A stretch of 24,948 nt of DNA, taken from Novosphingobium sp. UBA1948 (GTDB taxonomy: Bacteria; Pseudomonadota; Alphaproteobacteria; Sphingomonadales; Sphingomonadaceae). How positions within the stretch are numbered: position 1 is the first letter of the stretch; the number at the start of each line of letters is the position of its first letter. The DNA lies in the NCBI GenBank assembly GCA_002336765.1, contig DDES01000183.1, positions 1 through 24,948 on the forward strand, written 5' to 3'. Below, piece by piece: positions 7,195-14,867 of this stretch. The position numbers were made by a program, and so were the translations under genes. Under the pieces are notes generated by a model. The model was not told the DNA's origin. It saw nothing but the letters and a program-made list of their open reading frames with translations, and made no database searches.

Positions 7195-8523
7195 ATGCGT
7201 TTACGTTTCGCCGCCCTTGCCCGCTCTGCCCTGTTGCTGGGGGCGGTGGCGATGGTGCCGGTGGGCACGGCGGGTCTGGCGGCGGTGGACGCTTCCGTCT
7301 CGCCCAAATTCGCGCGGCTTTTCACCGTCTACCAACTGGTCAAATCGCATTATGTGGACCAGACCGACGACGACAAGCTGGTGAAAGGCGCGATCGACGG
7401 CATGTTGGCCAGCCTCGATCCGCATTCGGCCTATCTCGACGGGCCGAACCTTGAACGGCTGCGCACGATGATCGACGGTGGCTATGCGGGGCTGGGCCTG
7501 TCGGTGGTGCAGGATGACGGCGCGGTGAAGGTGGTGGCCCCGATGCATGGCAGCCCCGCCGAAAAGGCAGGGGTGAAACCCGGCGACTATATCACCCATC
7601 TGGATGGCAAATTCATCGTCGATGGCGATCTGGACGAAGCCGTGGCCAAGATGCGCGGTGAACCAGGCACGCAGATCCGCCTGACCATCTATCGCCCCGG
7701 CCGCGATGCGCCGTTTGACCTGACGCTGACCCGCGCAGTCATCACGCTGGAGCCGGTGACCGGCAAGCTCGAAGGCTCGGTGGCGGTGGTGACGGTCAAC
7801 GAGTTCAGCCATGATGTCGGACGTCTGGTGTTTGACCAGTTGCGCAAGCTGCGCACGGCCTCGGGTGGCAAGATCACCGGCGTGGTACTCGATCTGCGCT
7901 CCAACCCCGGCGGCGAGCTGGACGAGGCGGTGGCGCTGTCGGACCTGTTCCTGTCGAGCGGCATTGTCGTGTCGCAGCGTGGGCGGCAAGCGGGCGAGAA
8001 TATGGTCTATCGCGCCGAAACGATGTTCACCGGCGATGCGGTCAAGAATACGCCGGTGGTGGTGCTGATCGATGCGGGTTCGGCCTCGGCCTCGGAAATC
8101 GTGGCAGGCGCCCTGCAGGACCAGCACCGCGCGCTGGTGATGGGCGAGCGCAGCTTTGGCAAGGGCAGCGTGCAGACCATGATCCCGATTGATGCCGAAC
8201 ATGCGGTCAAGCTGACCACCGCGCGCTATTACACGCCTTCGGGCCGCAGCGTGCAGGAAGGCGGCATCGAGCCCGACATCCGCGTGCCGCAAATCTCGGA
8301 CCCCGACGCGCGCAAACGCAACGAAAACGCCCTGCGCGAGAGCGATCTGCGCCGCCATCTGGTGAACGAGAAGGGCGTGGACGACAAGAAGCTGGAGCAG
8401 GACGCCAAGGCCGACCCGCGCTTCAAGATGACACCCGAGGAACTCAAGGCCAAGGGCATCACCGACTTCCAGCTGTGGTATGCGCTGGAAACCCTGCGTC
8501 GCACCTCCAGAGGCGGAAAGTAA
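7195..8523 (+). CDS. ctpA: S41 family C-terminal processing peptidase
   Basis: A 442-residue periplasmic serine protease of the CtpA/Tsp family that trims or degrades envelope proteins from the C-terminus, often including cell-wall hydrolases. It has a signal peptide at about 1-30, an N-terminal helical segment (YVDQTDDDKLVKGAIDGMLASLDPHS), a PDZ domain at about 95-175 (GLGLSV, SPAEKAGVKPGD), and the S41 core. The Ser-Lys dyad is visible: S298 in SASASEI and K323 in ERSFGKGSVQ, 25 residues apart as in E. coli Tsp. The ATG at 7195 is preferred over an in-frame start at 7114, because the signal peptide begins there and a weak purine-rich site (GAAAGG) lies upstream. dsbB follows at once. Confidence 0.95.
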   Translation: MRLRFAALARSALLLGAVAMVPVGTAGLAAVDASVSPKFARLFTVYQLVKSHYVDQTDDDKLVKGAIDGMLASLDPHSAYLDGPNLERLRTMIDGGYAGLGLSVVQDDGAVKVVAPMHGSPAEKAGVKPGDYITHLDGKFIVDGDLDEAVAKMRGEPGTQIRLTIYRPGRDAPFDLTLTRAVITLEPVTGKLEGSVAVVTVNEFSHDVGRLVFDQLRKLRTASGGKITGVVLDLRSNPGGELDEAVALSDLFLSSGIVVSQRGRQAGENMVYRAETMFTGDAVKNTPVVVLIDAGSASASEIVAGALQDQHRALVMGERSFGKGSVQTMIPIDAEHAVKLTTARYYTPSGRSVQEGGIEPDIRVPQISDPDARKRNENALRESDLRRHLVNEKGVDDKKLEQDAKADPRFKMTPEELKAKGITDFQLWYALETLRRTSRGGK

Positions 8524-8524
8524 G

Positions 8525-8998
8525 ATGCGCAACGACACTCTGGCCCGCGTGATCGCGCTGATCGTGCCGCTGGCGTTGGTGGCGGGGGCCTATGGCTTCC
8601 AGTATATCGGCGGGCTCTACCCTTGCGAGATGTGCTGGTGGCAGCGCTATGGCCATTTCGCGGGAATCGCCTTCGCGGCGCTGGCTTTCGTCCTGCCTGC
8701 CAAGCGGTTGCTGACCGCGCTGGCGGGTCTGGGCATTGCATCCTCGGCGCTGATCGGGGCGTTTCATGCAGGCGTGGAATATGGCTGGTGGAAAGGCTTT
8801 ACCGAATGCACCAGCGCCATCACCTTCGGCAGCGGGGGTAGCGATCCGCTGGCCGCGATCATGGCCGCGCCGCTGATCCGCTGCGATGTGGTGCAATGGA
8901 AGATGTTCGGCATTTCGATGGCGGGCTACAATTTCCTCGTGTCGGGCGCGGCGGCACTGGCGGTGTTTGTTCTGCTGGCCAAGGGGAAGAAAGCGTGA
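8525..8998 (+). CDS. dsbB: DsbB-family disulfide bond formation protein
   Basis: A 157-residue inner-membrane protein with four predicted transmembrane helices. It passes electrons from periplasmic thiol oxidases to quinone. The first cysteine pair is PCEMC (C34 and C37) followed by WWQR, a DsbB hallmark; the second pair is C95 and C120 in the periplasmic loop. The ATG at 8525 has a purine-rich site just upstream (GGCGGAAAG) and lies one base past the ctpA stop. Its end overlaps coq7 (GTGA). A DsbA partner is not in the window. Placing a quinone-using enzyme beside a quinone-synthesis enzyme is suggestive only. Confidence 0.92.
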   Translation: MRNDTLARVIALIVPLALVAGAYGFQYIGGLYPCEMCWWQRYGHFAGIAFAALAFVLPAKRLLTALAGLGIASSALIGAFHAGVEYGWWKGFTECTSAITFGSGGSDPLAAIMAAPLIRCDVVQWKMFGISMAGYNFLVSGAAALAVFVLLAKGKKA

Positions 8999-9525
8999 GC
9001 ACACCTTCCACCACATCTGAAACCATCAAGCGCATGATCCGCGTCGATCAGGCGGGCGAATATGGCGCGGTGCGCATCTATGCGGGCCAACTGGCCGTGA
9101 TGGGCGAGCGCGGGCCGCATGGCGCCAAGATCCGCGAGATGGAGGCGCAGGAAACCGATCACCGCGCATGGTTCGACAGGCTGGCGAACGAGCGTGGCGC
9201 GCGGCCCACTGCCTTGCAGCCCGTGTGGCATGTGGCGGGCTTTGCGCTGGGCGCGGCCACGGCGCTGATCGGGCCGGAAGCGGCGATGGCCTGCACCGCC
9301 GCGATCGAGACCGAGATCGACGCGCATTACACCGAGCAGCTCGAGCAATTGGGCGCGGAAGACCCCGAACTGGCCGACACGATCCGCCGCGCCCGCGATG
9401 ACGAGCGCGAGCATCGCGAGGCCGCGCTGGCCGCAGGGGCCGAGCGCGCACCAGCCTATCCCCTGCTGTCGGGCGCGATCCGCCTCGGGTGCCGTCTGGC
9501 CATCCGCCTGTCCGAACGCGTCTGA
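8995..9525 (+). CDS. coq7: 3-demethoxyubiquinol 3-hydroxylase, COQ7 family
   Basis: A 176-residue di-iron hydroxylase for the penultimate step of ubiquinone synthesis, converting demethoxyubiquinol to demethylubiquinol at the membrane. The six iron ligands of the COQ7 family are readable: E22 (RVDQAGEYGA), E53 and H56 (ETDH), E105 (AIETEI), and E137 and H140 (EREH). The first repeat begins near residue 15, as in bacterial short forms. The GTG start overlaps the dsbB stop by 4 bp; an earlier in-frame start at 8896 lies inside dsbB and adds unrelated residues. This is the di-iron route rather than the flavin UbiF/UbiL route. Confidence 0.94.
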   Translation: MSTPSTTSETIKRMIRVDQAGEYGAVRIYAGQLAVMGERGPHGAKIREMEAQETDHRAWFDRLANERGARPTALQPVWHVAGFALGAATALIGPEAAMACTAAIETEIDAHYTEQLEQLGAEDPELADTIRRARDDEREHREAALAAGAERAPAYPLLSGAIRLGCRLAIRLSERV

Positions 9526-9647
9526 AGTCTGAATTTGCGGGAGCGCAAGGCGCCACGCCTGCGCTTCAGCCAAGGTTCACCGGACAGGGCGACAAGAGAA
9601 ACGCCCTTTTATACTGCCCCCTTTTGTCCTGCCGAGGAGTAGTTGCC

Positions 9648-10217
9648 ATGTTTCGCCCCCTGATCCTCGCCACCCTTGCCGGCGCTGCATTCGCCAGCGC
9701 CTCGCCCGCCGCCGCACAGGCGCCGAACGAGAAGATCAACATGGTCATCATCTATGGCGATGACAAATGCCCCGAATCCAAGGGCGACGAGATCACCGTC
9801 TGCGCGCGCAAGGCCGAGTCGGAGCGCTATCGCATCCCCGCCCCCTTCCGCGATGGGCCCAAGGGTCCGCAGAGCGAGACCTGGAACAACCGTGTCATCG
9901 CCTATGAACGCATGAGCGCCAGCGGCACGCAAAGCTGCTCGCCCACGGGAGCCGGTGGCTGGACGGGCTGTTCGGGCCAGTTCATCAAGGATTTCTATGC
10001 CGAGAAGAAGGCCAATGCCGACGTCAGCTTCTCCAAGATGATCGGCGAGGAACGCGCCAAGCGTGCCGCGCAGGTCGATTCGACCGCTGCCGAGCAGCAG
10101 GCCGAGGTGGAACAGGCTGAAAAGGCCTATATCGAGCGCCGCCAGAAACAGGCCGAAGAAGACGAGGCCAAGGCCAAGGAAGCCGCCGCCAAGAAGGCAG
10201 CGCCCGCCGCCCACTAA
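9648..10217 (+). CDS. Conserved secreted protein of unknown function
   Basis: A 189-residue protein with a clear signal peptide (about 1-24, ending AAAQA). The mature part has GDDKCPESKGDEITVCAR and SERYRIP motifs, with four cysteines at 41, 52, 97 and 108 that could form two disulfides in the periplasm. From about residue 120 on it is a highly charged helix rich in Ala, Glu and Lys, a likely coiled coil. I recall similar GDEIVVCAR/SERYRIP proteins as common unnamed Sphingomonadales proteins, but know no function. The ATG at 9648 is favoured over an in-frame start at 9489, because of the signal peptide and a GAGGAG site about 9 bases upstream. It is single-gene, with its own terminator. Confidence 0.85.
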   Translation: MFRPLILATLAGAAFASASPAAAQAPNEKINMVIIYGDDKCPESKGDEITVCARKAESERYRIPAPFRDGPKGPQSETWNNRVIAYERMSASGTQSCSPTGAGGWTGCSGQFIKDFYAEKKANADVSFSKMIGEERAKRAAQVDSTAAEQQAEVEQAEKAYIERRQKQAEEDEAKAKEAAAKKAAPAAH

Positions 10218-10231
10218 TCCCTCGGCCAGCA

Positions 10232-10267
10232 AAAAGGGCGCGGAAGGGATGCCTTCCGCGCCCTTTT
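10232..10267. terminator. Bidirectional Rho-independent terminator
   Basis: A perfect 16-bp stem: AAAAGGGCGCGGAAGG (10232-10247) pairs with CCTTCCGCGCCCTTTT (10252-10267) around a 4-base loop. T-runs exist on both strands (TTTTGTT on plus, TTTTT on minus). It serves both the secreted protein gene and fabI, which converge here. Confidence 0.93.
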
Positions 10268-10305
10268 GTTACGCCGGCCCCTTGTGCCCGGCCGCAGTCC
10301 CGCGA

Positions 10306-11109
10306 TCAGATCAGCGCGATATCCGGCGCATCTTCCTGCTTCATGCCCACGACATTATAGCCCGCGTCGACATGGTGGATCTCGCCGGTCACGCCGCTCG
10401 ACAGGTCGGACAGGAAATAGAGGCCCGAGCCACCCACATCCTCGATCGTCACATTGCGGCGCAGCGGCGAGTTCAGCTCGTTCCACTTGAGAATATAGCG
10501 GAAATCGCCGATGCCACTGGCCGCCAGCGTCTTGATCGGCCCCGCCGAAATGGCGTTGACGCGGATGCCTTCCGGCCCGCAATCATTGGCCAGATATTTC
10601 ACGCTGGTTTCCAGCGCCGCCTTGGCCACGCCCATCACGTTGTAATGCGGCACAACCTTTTCCGCGCCATAATAGCTCAGCGTCAGGATCGAGCCGCCCC
10701 TGCTCATCATCGGGCGCGCACGCTGGGTGATCGCCACCAGCGAATAGGCAGAGATGTTCATCGTCATCAGGAAATTGTCGAGGCTGGTGTCATAAAACCG
10801 GCCGCGCAGCTCGTTCTTGTCGGAAAAGCCGATGGCGTGAACGATGAAATCGATGGTGGGCCAGCGCGCCTTGAGCGTGTCGAACGCCACATCCAGCGCG
10901 GCCATATCGGCCACATCGCATTCGATCAAGAAATCGCTGCCCAGCGAGGCAGCCAGCGGGCGCACGCGCTTTTCCAGCGCTTCACCCTGATAGGAAAAGG
11001 CCAGCTCCGCGCCAGCTTCGGCAAGCTTTTTCGCAATGCCCCAGGCCAGCGACTTGTCATTCGCCAGGCCCATGATGAGGCCACGCTTGCCCTGCATCAG
11101 TCCGGTCAT
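10306..11109 (-). CDS. fabI: Enoyl-[acyl-carrier-protein] reductase (NADH)
   Basis: A 267-residue short-chain dehydrogenase that catalyses the last reduction of each fatty-acid elongation round. The catalytic site reads as in E. coli FabI with near-identical numbering: Y146 in SYYGAEK, Y156 in HYNVMG and K163 in GVAKAAL. The N-terminal nucleotide site is GLANDKSLAWGIA, and AISAGPIKTLAASGI near the C-terminal third is a strong family signature. It is the target of triclosan and diazaborines (family knowledge). Its ATG overlaps the stop of the YihY-like gene (ATGA), so it is probably the last gene of a dnaJ-like/yihY/fabI operon. Confidence 0.97.
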   Translation of the reverse strand: MTGLMQGKRGLIMGLANDKSLAWGIAKKLAEAGAELAFSYQGEALEKRVRPLAASLGSDFLIECDVADMAALDVAFDTLKARWPTIDFIVHAIGFSDKNELRGRFYDTSLDNFLMTMNISAYSLVAITQRARPMMSRGGSILTLSYYGAEKVVPHYNVMGVAKAALETSVKYLANDCGPEGIRVNAISAGPIKTLAASGIGDFRYILKWNELNSPLRRNVTIEDVGGSGLYFLSDLSSGVTGEIHHVDAGYNVVGMKQEDAPDIALI

Positions 11110-12170
11110 TCGTATCGTCCCTCAGTTGTATCGGCTCTCATCCGAGCCTCCCGGCCGCGATTATCCGCTTGGCCCAGCCAGTCTCTCTCCTCCGGCGTCA
11201 CCGCCAGAGCAGCATTCAATTCCGCGCCTGTAACCATCCCTAGCCCAACAAGCCAGAAAAAGAACAGCGCGATCATCACGCCCGCAAGGCTGCCATAGGT
11301 CATGTCATACTGGAAGAGCGAGCGCAGCAACACCGGCAGCGCCAGCGACACCAGCCCCCACCACAGCGTGACCAGCGCCGCACCGGGCCATTTGGGATAG
11401 GGCGCGCGGCGATACATCGGGGGGGTGAGCGTGAAAAACAGCAGATAGAGCGCGCCAAACAGCACCACCATCGGCAACAGGCTCGACAGGCGCAAATGCC
11501 CCGCCCAACTCTCGATGGCCCAGCCACGCAGCAACGCCGGATCGATCCGCACCACTTCCAGCGCCGTGCCGATTGCGACCTGCAAATAGAGCGAGATGAG
11601 CAACACCACCACCGCCAGCATCACCATCCCCGTGGCCAACAGGCGATGATGCACCACCTTGCGCCCCGAGAGCGGGGCGCCATAGGCCCGCCGCAGAATA
11701 TCGCGCAGAGTCTCGATCAGGCTGGACACCGTCCACAGGCCCACCGCCGATCCCGCCCAAAGAAACCAGCCGTGGCGCATCACGATCACATCGCGCCCCA
11801 CCGGCTCGAGCACAGCGGCCACCTCGCGCGGCATGGTGCCAAGGAAGGCGTGGACCGAGGCGGCCCGCTCGGCCTGCTCGCCGATCACGGAAAAGATGCC
11901 GCCCACCACGATAAAGAAGGGAAAAATCGCCAGAATGGCCATATAGGCCAGATTGCCAGCATGGATGAAACCATCGCGCCACACACCGGTCAACACGCGC
12001 TGGACCACGTAAAAGCTGCGCCCGTGCCGCATCCGTGCCCGCAAAGCCTCGCCCAGCGGATCGCCGCCCAGAAAGCGCGCGGCACGGCGGCGGCGGGCCT
12101 CGGGGCTAAGGTCGTGCAGGGCGATGTTGACGATCAACCGCCCTTCCCCGTCCTGCCCGCCGCTGCCCAT
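11106..12170 (-). CDS. YihY/BrkB-family inner membrane protein
   Basis: A 354-residue integral membrane protein of the YihY family, once called ribonuclease BN or BrkB; its true role is not established. A charged N-terminus is followed by about six hydrophobic segments. The family motifs GNLAYMAILAIFPFFIV (near 73-89), PLSGRKVV, LTPPMYRRAPYPKWPGA and YGSLAGVMIALFFFWL are all present. The C-terminal tail is charged and cytoplasmic. It starts 5 bases past the dnaJ-like stop and its stop overlaps the fabI ATG, so the three genes are likely one transcript. No membrane-lipid link is known, though the fabI coupling is suggestive. Confidence 0.92.
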   Translation of the reverse strand: MGSGGQDGEGRLIVNIALHDLSPEARRRRAARFLGGDPLGEALRARMRHGRSFYVVQRVLTGVWRDGFIHAGNLAYMAILAIFPFFIVVGGIFSVIGEQAERAASVHAFLGTMPREVAAVLEPVGRDVIVMRHGWFLWAGSAVGLWTVSSLIETLRDILRRAYGAPLSGRKVVHHRLLATGMVMLAVVVLLISLYLQVAIGTALEVVRIDPALLRGWAIESWAGHLRLSSLLPMVVLFGALYLLFFTLTPPMYRRAPYPKWPGAALVTLWWGLVSLALPVLLRSLFQYDMTYGSLAGVMIALFFFWLVGLGMVTGAELNAALAVTPEERDWLGQADNRGREARMRADTTEGRYE

Positions 12171-12175
12171 GGCGT

Positions 12176-13114
12176 TCAGCCCAACGTGGCGCGGATATCG
12201 CGCGTGTCGCGCCAGCCGTCGAGCCGTTTGGCCAGATCGGCGTCATGCTCGGGCAGGTTGATTTCCAGCCGCACCAACTGGTCGCCGCGCGTGCCGTCCT
12301 TGCGGGTGAAGCCCTTGCCCTTGAGTCGCAGCGTGCGGCCCGAGGAACTGCCCGCGGCCACCGTCAGCATCACCGCGCCGTCCACCGTGGGCGCGCGCAC
12401 CTTGGCGCCGTTCAGCGCCTCGTCCAGCGTGATCGGCAGATCGAGGCGGATGTCGTCGCCATCGCGGCGGAAATGGGGATGCGCGGCCAGCACGATGGTG
12501 ATGATCGCATCGCCATGCCCGCCCGGCCCCGCCTCGCCCTTGCCGGACAGGCGGATCTGCATTCCGTCCTCCACGCCCTTGGGCAACTTGACCTCGACCG
12601 CCTTGCCATCGGCCAGCGTCATGCGCTGCGCCTTGCAGACCGCGGCATCGGGCAGGCTGACCGCCAGACGATAGCCGCGGTTGGCGCCCTTGGGCGGGGG
12701 CGCGCCACGGCCAAAGCCGCCACCCATACCGCCAGCACCACGACCGCCGAACAGACCTTCGAAAATATCGCCCAGATCGATGCCTTCGGCGCCCTGCGCC
12801 TGCCCGCGCGTGAAATCCTCGGGCCGGAAACCGCGCTGGCTGCCGCCGCCGCCCCCGAAACCACCGCCCATGCCTGCGAATCCGGCGGGATTGCCATCGG
12901 CATCGATCTCGCCGCGATCAAACCGCGCGCGCTTGTCCTTGTCGGACAGCAGATCATAGGCCCCCGTCACCTCGCTGAAGCGTTCGGCCGCCTTGGGGTT
13001 GTCCTTGTTGTAATCAGGGTGCAATTCCTTGGCCAGCCGGCGATAGGCGGACTTGATGTCCTTTTCGCTTGCGCCGCGCTGAACGCCAAGGGTCGCATAA
13101 GGGTCTTTTGCCAT
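12176..13114 (-). CDS. DnaJ-like (type II, CbpA-like) co-chaperone
   Basis: A 312-residue J-domain protein. The J domain covers about 1-68 with the HPD motif at 32-34, which stimulates Hsp70 ATP hydrolysis. A Gly/Phe-rich linker follows at about 80-140 (GFAGMGGGFGGGGG and similar). The C-terminal substrate-binding barrels run from about 145 on (LPKGVEDGMQIRLSGKGEAG, FRRDGDDIRLDLPITLDEALNGAKV, LRLKGKGF). The zinc-finger domain of true DnaJ is absent, so it is CbpA-like. The ATG at 13114 is preferred over a TTG at 13150, since MAKDPYATLGV is the usual J-domain start. No Shine-Dalgarno is present, but a -35/-10 pair ends 7 bases before the ATG. Confidence 0.93.
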   Translation of the reverse strand: MAKDPYATLGVQRGASEKDIKSAYRRLAKELHPDYNKDNPKAAERFSEVTGAYDLLSDKDKRARFDRGEIDADGNPAGFAGMGGGFGGGGGSQRGFRPEDFTRGQAQGAEGIDLGDIFEGLFGGRGAGGMGGGFGRGAPPPKGANRGYRLAVSLPDAAVCKAQRMTLADGKAVEVKLPKGVEDGMQIRLSGKGEAGPGGHGDAIITIVLAAHPHFRRDGDDIRLDLPITLDEALNGAKVRAPTVDGAVMLTVAAGSSSGRTLRLKGKGFTRKDGTRGDQLVRLEINLPEHDADLAKRLDGWRDTRDIRATLG

Positions 13115-13121
13115 GCGCGCA

Positions 13122-13150
13122 TAGCTAGGTGCACCAAAGGGTTGCTGCAA
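13122..13150 (-). promoter_or_regulatory. Candidate promoter of the dnaJ-like operon
   Basis: On the minus strand, TTGCAG (13150-13145), a 17-base spacer, then TAGCTA (13127-13122), with only 7 bases left before the ATG at 13114. This predicts a leaderless transcript. The -35 region overlaps the alternative TTG start, which argues against that start. Confidence 0.45.
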
Positions 13151-13200
13151 GGGAATTGGCGCAAATAGAAAGGCTGGCGCGAAGGAAAATTCTCCACTAA

Positions 13201-13223
13201 CCGGTGACTTCCCCTCTCACCGG
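13201..13223. repeat. 7-bp inverted repeat upstream of pdxH
   Basis: CCGGTGA (13201-13207) and TCACCGG (13217-13223) separated by 9 pyrimidine-rich bases, ending 9 bases before the pdxH ATG. It could be a small operator or a leader hairpin close to the start codon. It may also be chance in GC-rich DNA. Confidence 0.4.
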
Positions 13224-13232
13224 ACGCAAAAT

Positions 13233-13853
13233 ATGAGTCAGGACACCGACGCCATCACCGGCCAAGACCCCTTCGCGCTGTTTGACGCGTGGTTTGCCGA
13301 GGCGCGGAAAAGCGAGCCGAATGATCCCGAAGCGGTCGCCGTGGCCACCGCCACGCCGGATGCCGCGCCTTCGGTGCGCATGGTGTTGATGAAGGATCAC
13401 GGGGCCGATCTGCTGGGGCCAGAGGGCGGCTTCGTGTTCTACACCAATGCGCAGAGCCGCAAGGGCGGTGAATTGCTGGCCAATGGCCAAGCCGCGATGC
13501 TGTTCCACTGGAAAAGCCTGCGCCGCCAGATCCGCATCGAAGGCCGCATCCAACAGGTGCCCGACGCGATGGCCGACGCCTATTTCGCCAGCCGCAGCCG
13601 CGATTCGCAGCTGGGCGCCCATGCCAGCGACCAGTCGCGCCCGCTCTCCAGCCGCGCGCATTTTCTGGGCGACATCGCCCGCGTCACCGCGCAACATCTG
13701 ATCGGCAAGGTGCCCCGCCCGCCCCACTGGACGGGTTTCTGCCTGGTGCCGCACGCCTTTGAATTCTGGATGGACCGTCCCTTCCGCCTGCATGAACGCC
13801 GCCGTTTCGAGCGGGCGGAGGCAGGCTGGACCAGCGGGCTGCTCTACCCGTGA
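13233..13853 (+). CDS. pdxH: Pyridoxamine 5'-phosphate oxidase
   Basis: A 206-residue FMN enzyme that oxidises pyridoxine or pyridoxamine 5'-phosphate to pyridoxal 5'-phosphate, the last step of vitamin B6 synthesis and salvage. FMN-binding motifs are RMVLMKD near 49-55 and FYTNAQSRKGGEL near 69-81. Substrate and FMN contacts include WKSLRRQIRIEG near 93-104. The C-terminal PHAFEFWMDRPFRLHERRRF and W..GLLYP tail are diagnostic. It is divergent from the dnaJ-like operon. The stop overlaps the GTG of the next gene by 4 bp, so the two are likely coupled. Confidence 0.96.
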   Translation: MSQDTDAITGQDPFALFDAWFAEARKSEPNDPEAVAVATATPDAAPSVRMVLMKDHGADLLGPEGGFVFYTNAQSRKGGELLANGQAAMLFHWKSLRRQIRIEGRIQQVPDAMADAYFASRSRDSQLGAHASDQSRPLSSRAHFLGDIARVTAQHLIGKVPRPPHWTGFCLVPHAFEFWMDRPFRLHERRRFERAEAGWTSGLLYP

Positions 13854-14782
13854 GCGAGGCGGCAACACAGGTGCAGGATTCGGGCACGCTCAACCGCAGC
13901 GCGGCGATGGCCTCGATTGCGATGGCCAGCCTGCTGGTGGCGCTCAAGGGTTGGGCGGCGTGGTCCACCGGATCGACCGCCATGCTGGGCAGCCTTGCCG
14001 ATACGCTGCTCGATCTGGTGGCTTCGATGGCGACGCTGGCGGGCGTGTGGGTGGCGCATCAACCTGCCGACGAGAACCACCGCTTTGGCCACGGCAAGGC
14101 CGAGGCGCTGGCCGCCATGTTTCAGGTGGTGCTGATCGCGCTGTCCGCCGCCGCGCTGGGGCTGCGCTCCGTGCAGCAATGGCTGACCGGCACCCGCACC
14201 GGCGAGGTGGAGAGCGGCATCATCGTGTCGGGCATCGCCATTGCCGGCACGCTGGCCCTGCTGGCGTGGCAGCGCTTTGTGATCGCGCGTACCCGCTCGC
14301 TGGCCATTTCCACCGACCATCTGCATTACCAGTCCGATCTGCTGCTCAATCTGGCGGTGATCGCGGCGTTGGCGCTCGATCATTACGCGGGCTTTGCCAA
14401 GGCGGACCCCTTGTTCGGCCTTGGCATCGCCCTGTGGCTGGGCTGGGGCGCATGGCGGGCCTCGCAGGAAGCCATCGAGCAATTGATGGACCGCGAATGG
14501 GCCGACGAGAAGAAAGAGCGCTTTCTCAAGGTGCTGGCTCGCCACCCCGAATTGCGCGGTGTCCATGATTTGCGTACCCGCACCAGCGGCAACCACGATT
14601 TCGTGCAATTCCATGTGTGGGTGGATGCCAATATGACCGTGCGGCAGGCCCATGATGTGATGGACGAGATCGAAGCCAAGATCCATGCCGAGTTTCCGGG
14701 CGTGGAAATCCTGATCCATCCCGATCCCGAAGGCCATGTGGATGAAGAAGGCTATGCCGCCAAGGATGAATTGGCGAGTTAA
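13850..14782 (+). CDS. Cation diffusion facilitator (FieF-like metal/proton antiporter)
   Basis: A 310-residue inner-membrane transporter that exports divalent metal ions in exchange for protons. About six hydrophobic segments span residues 20-205, followed by a cytoplasmic C-terminal domain. The transport-site ligands match FieF/YiiP: D51 and D55 in SLADTLLDLVAS, and H159 and D163 in HLHYQSD. The DHRFGHGK-type motif reads ENHRFGHGKAE near 75-85. C-terminal metal sites are suggested by HDLRTRTSGNHDFVQFHVWVD and HPDPEGH. The metal is uncertain (Zn, Fe, Cd or Co). It starts with GTG overlapping pdxH, with no metal-sensor gene nearby. Confidence 0.94.
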   Translation: MSEAATQVQDSGTLNRSAAMASIAMASLLVALKGWAAWSTGSTAMLGSLADTLLDLVASMATLAGVWVAHQPADENHRFGHGKAEALAAMFQVVLIALSAAALGLRSVQQWLTGTRTGEVESGIIVSGIAIAGTLALLAWQRFVIARTRSLAISTDHLHYQSDLLLNLAVIAALALDHYAGFAKADPLFGLGIALWLGWGAWRASQEAIEQLMDREWADEKKERFLKVLARHPELRGVHDLRTRTSGNHDFVQFHVWVDANMTVRQAHDVMDEIEAKIHAEFPGVEILIHPDPEGHVDEEGYAAKDELAS

Positions 14783-14820
14783 GTTCTCCACTTGTTGGCC
14801 TGCGGCAGGGGGAGAGGGCT

Positions 14821-14857
14821 GGTGCCGAAAGCTCATGCCGGATGGCATGAGCGCACC
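14821..14857. terminator. Hairpin between convergent genes, probable terminator
   Basis: GCTCATGCC (14831-14839) pairs with GGCATGAGC (14844-14852) around a 4-base loop. An outer 5-bp pairing, GGTGC (14821-14825) with GCACC (14853-14857), is offset by a 5-base bulge. Only a short T-run (TTTCGG) follows on the minus strand. It lies just past the ends of the transporter and lipoprotein genes. Confidence 0.55.
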
Positions 14858-14867
14858 GAAAAAGCTC

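Noticed and set aside
9610..9615. TATACT as promoter of the 9648 gene
   Set aside because: A good -10 but no -35 at 15-19 bases upstream, so I did not list it as a promoter.
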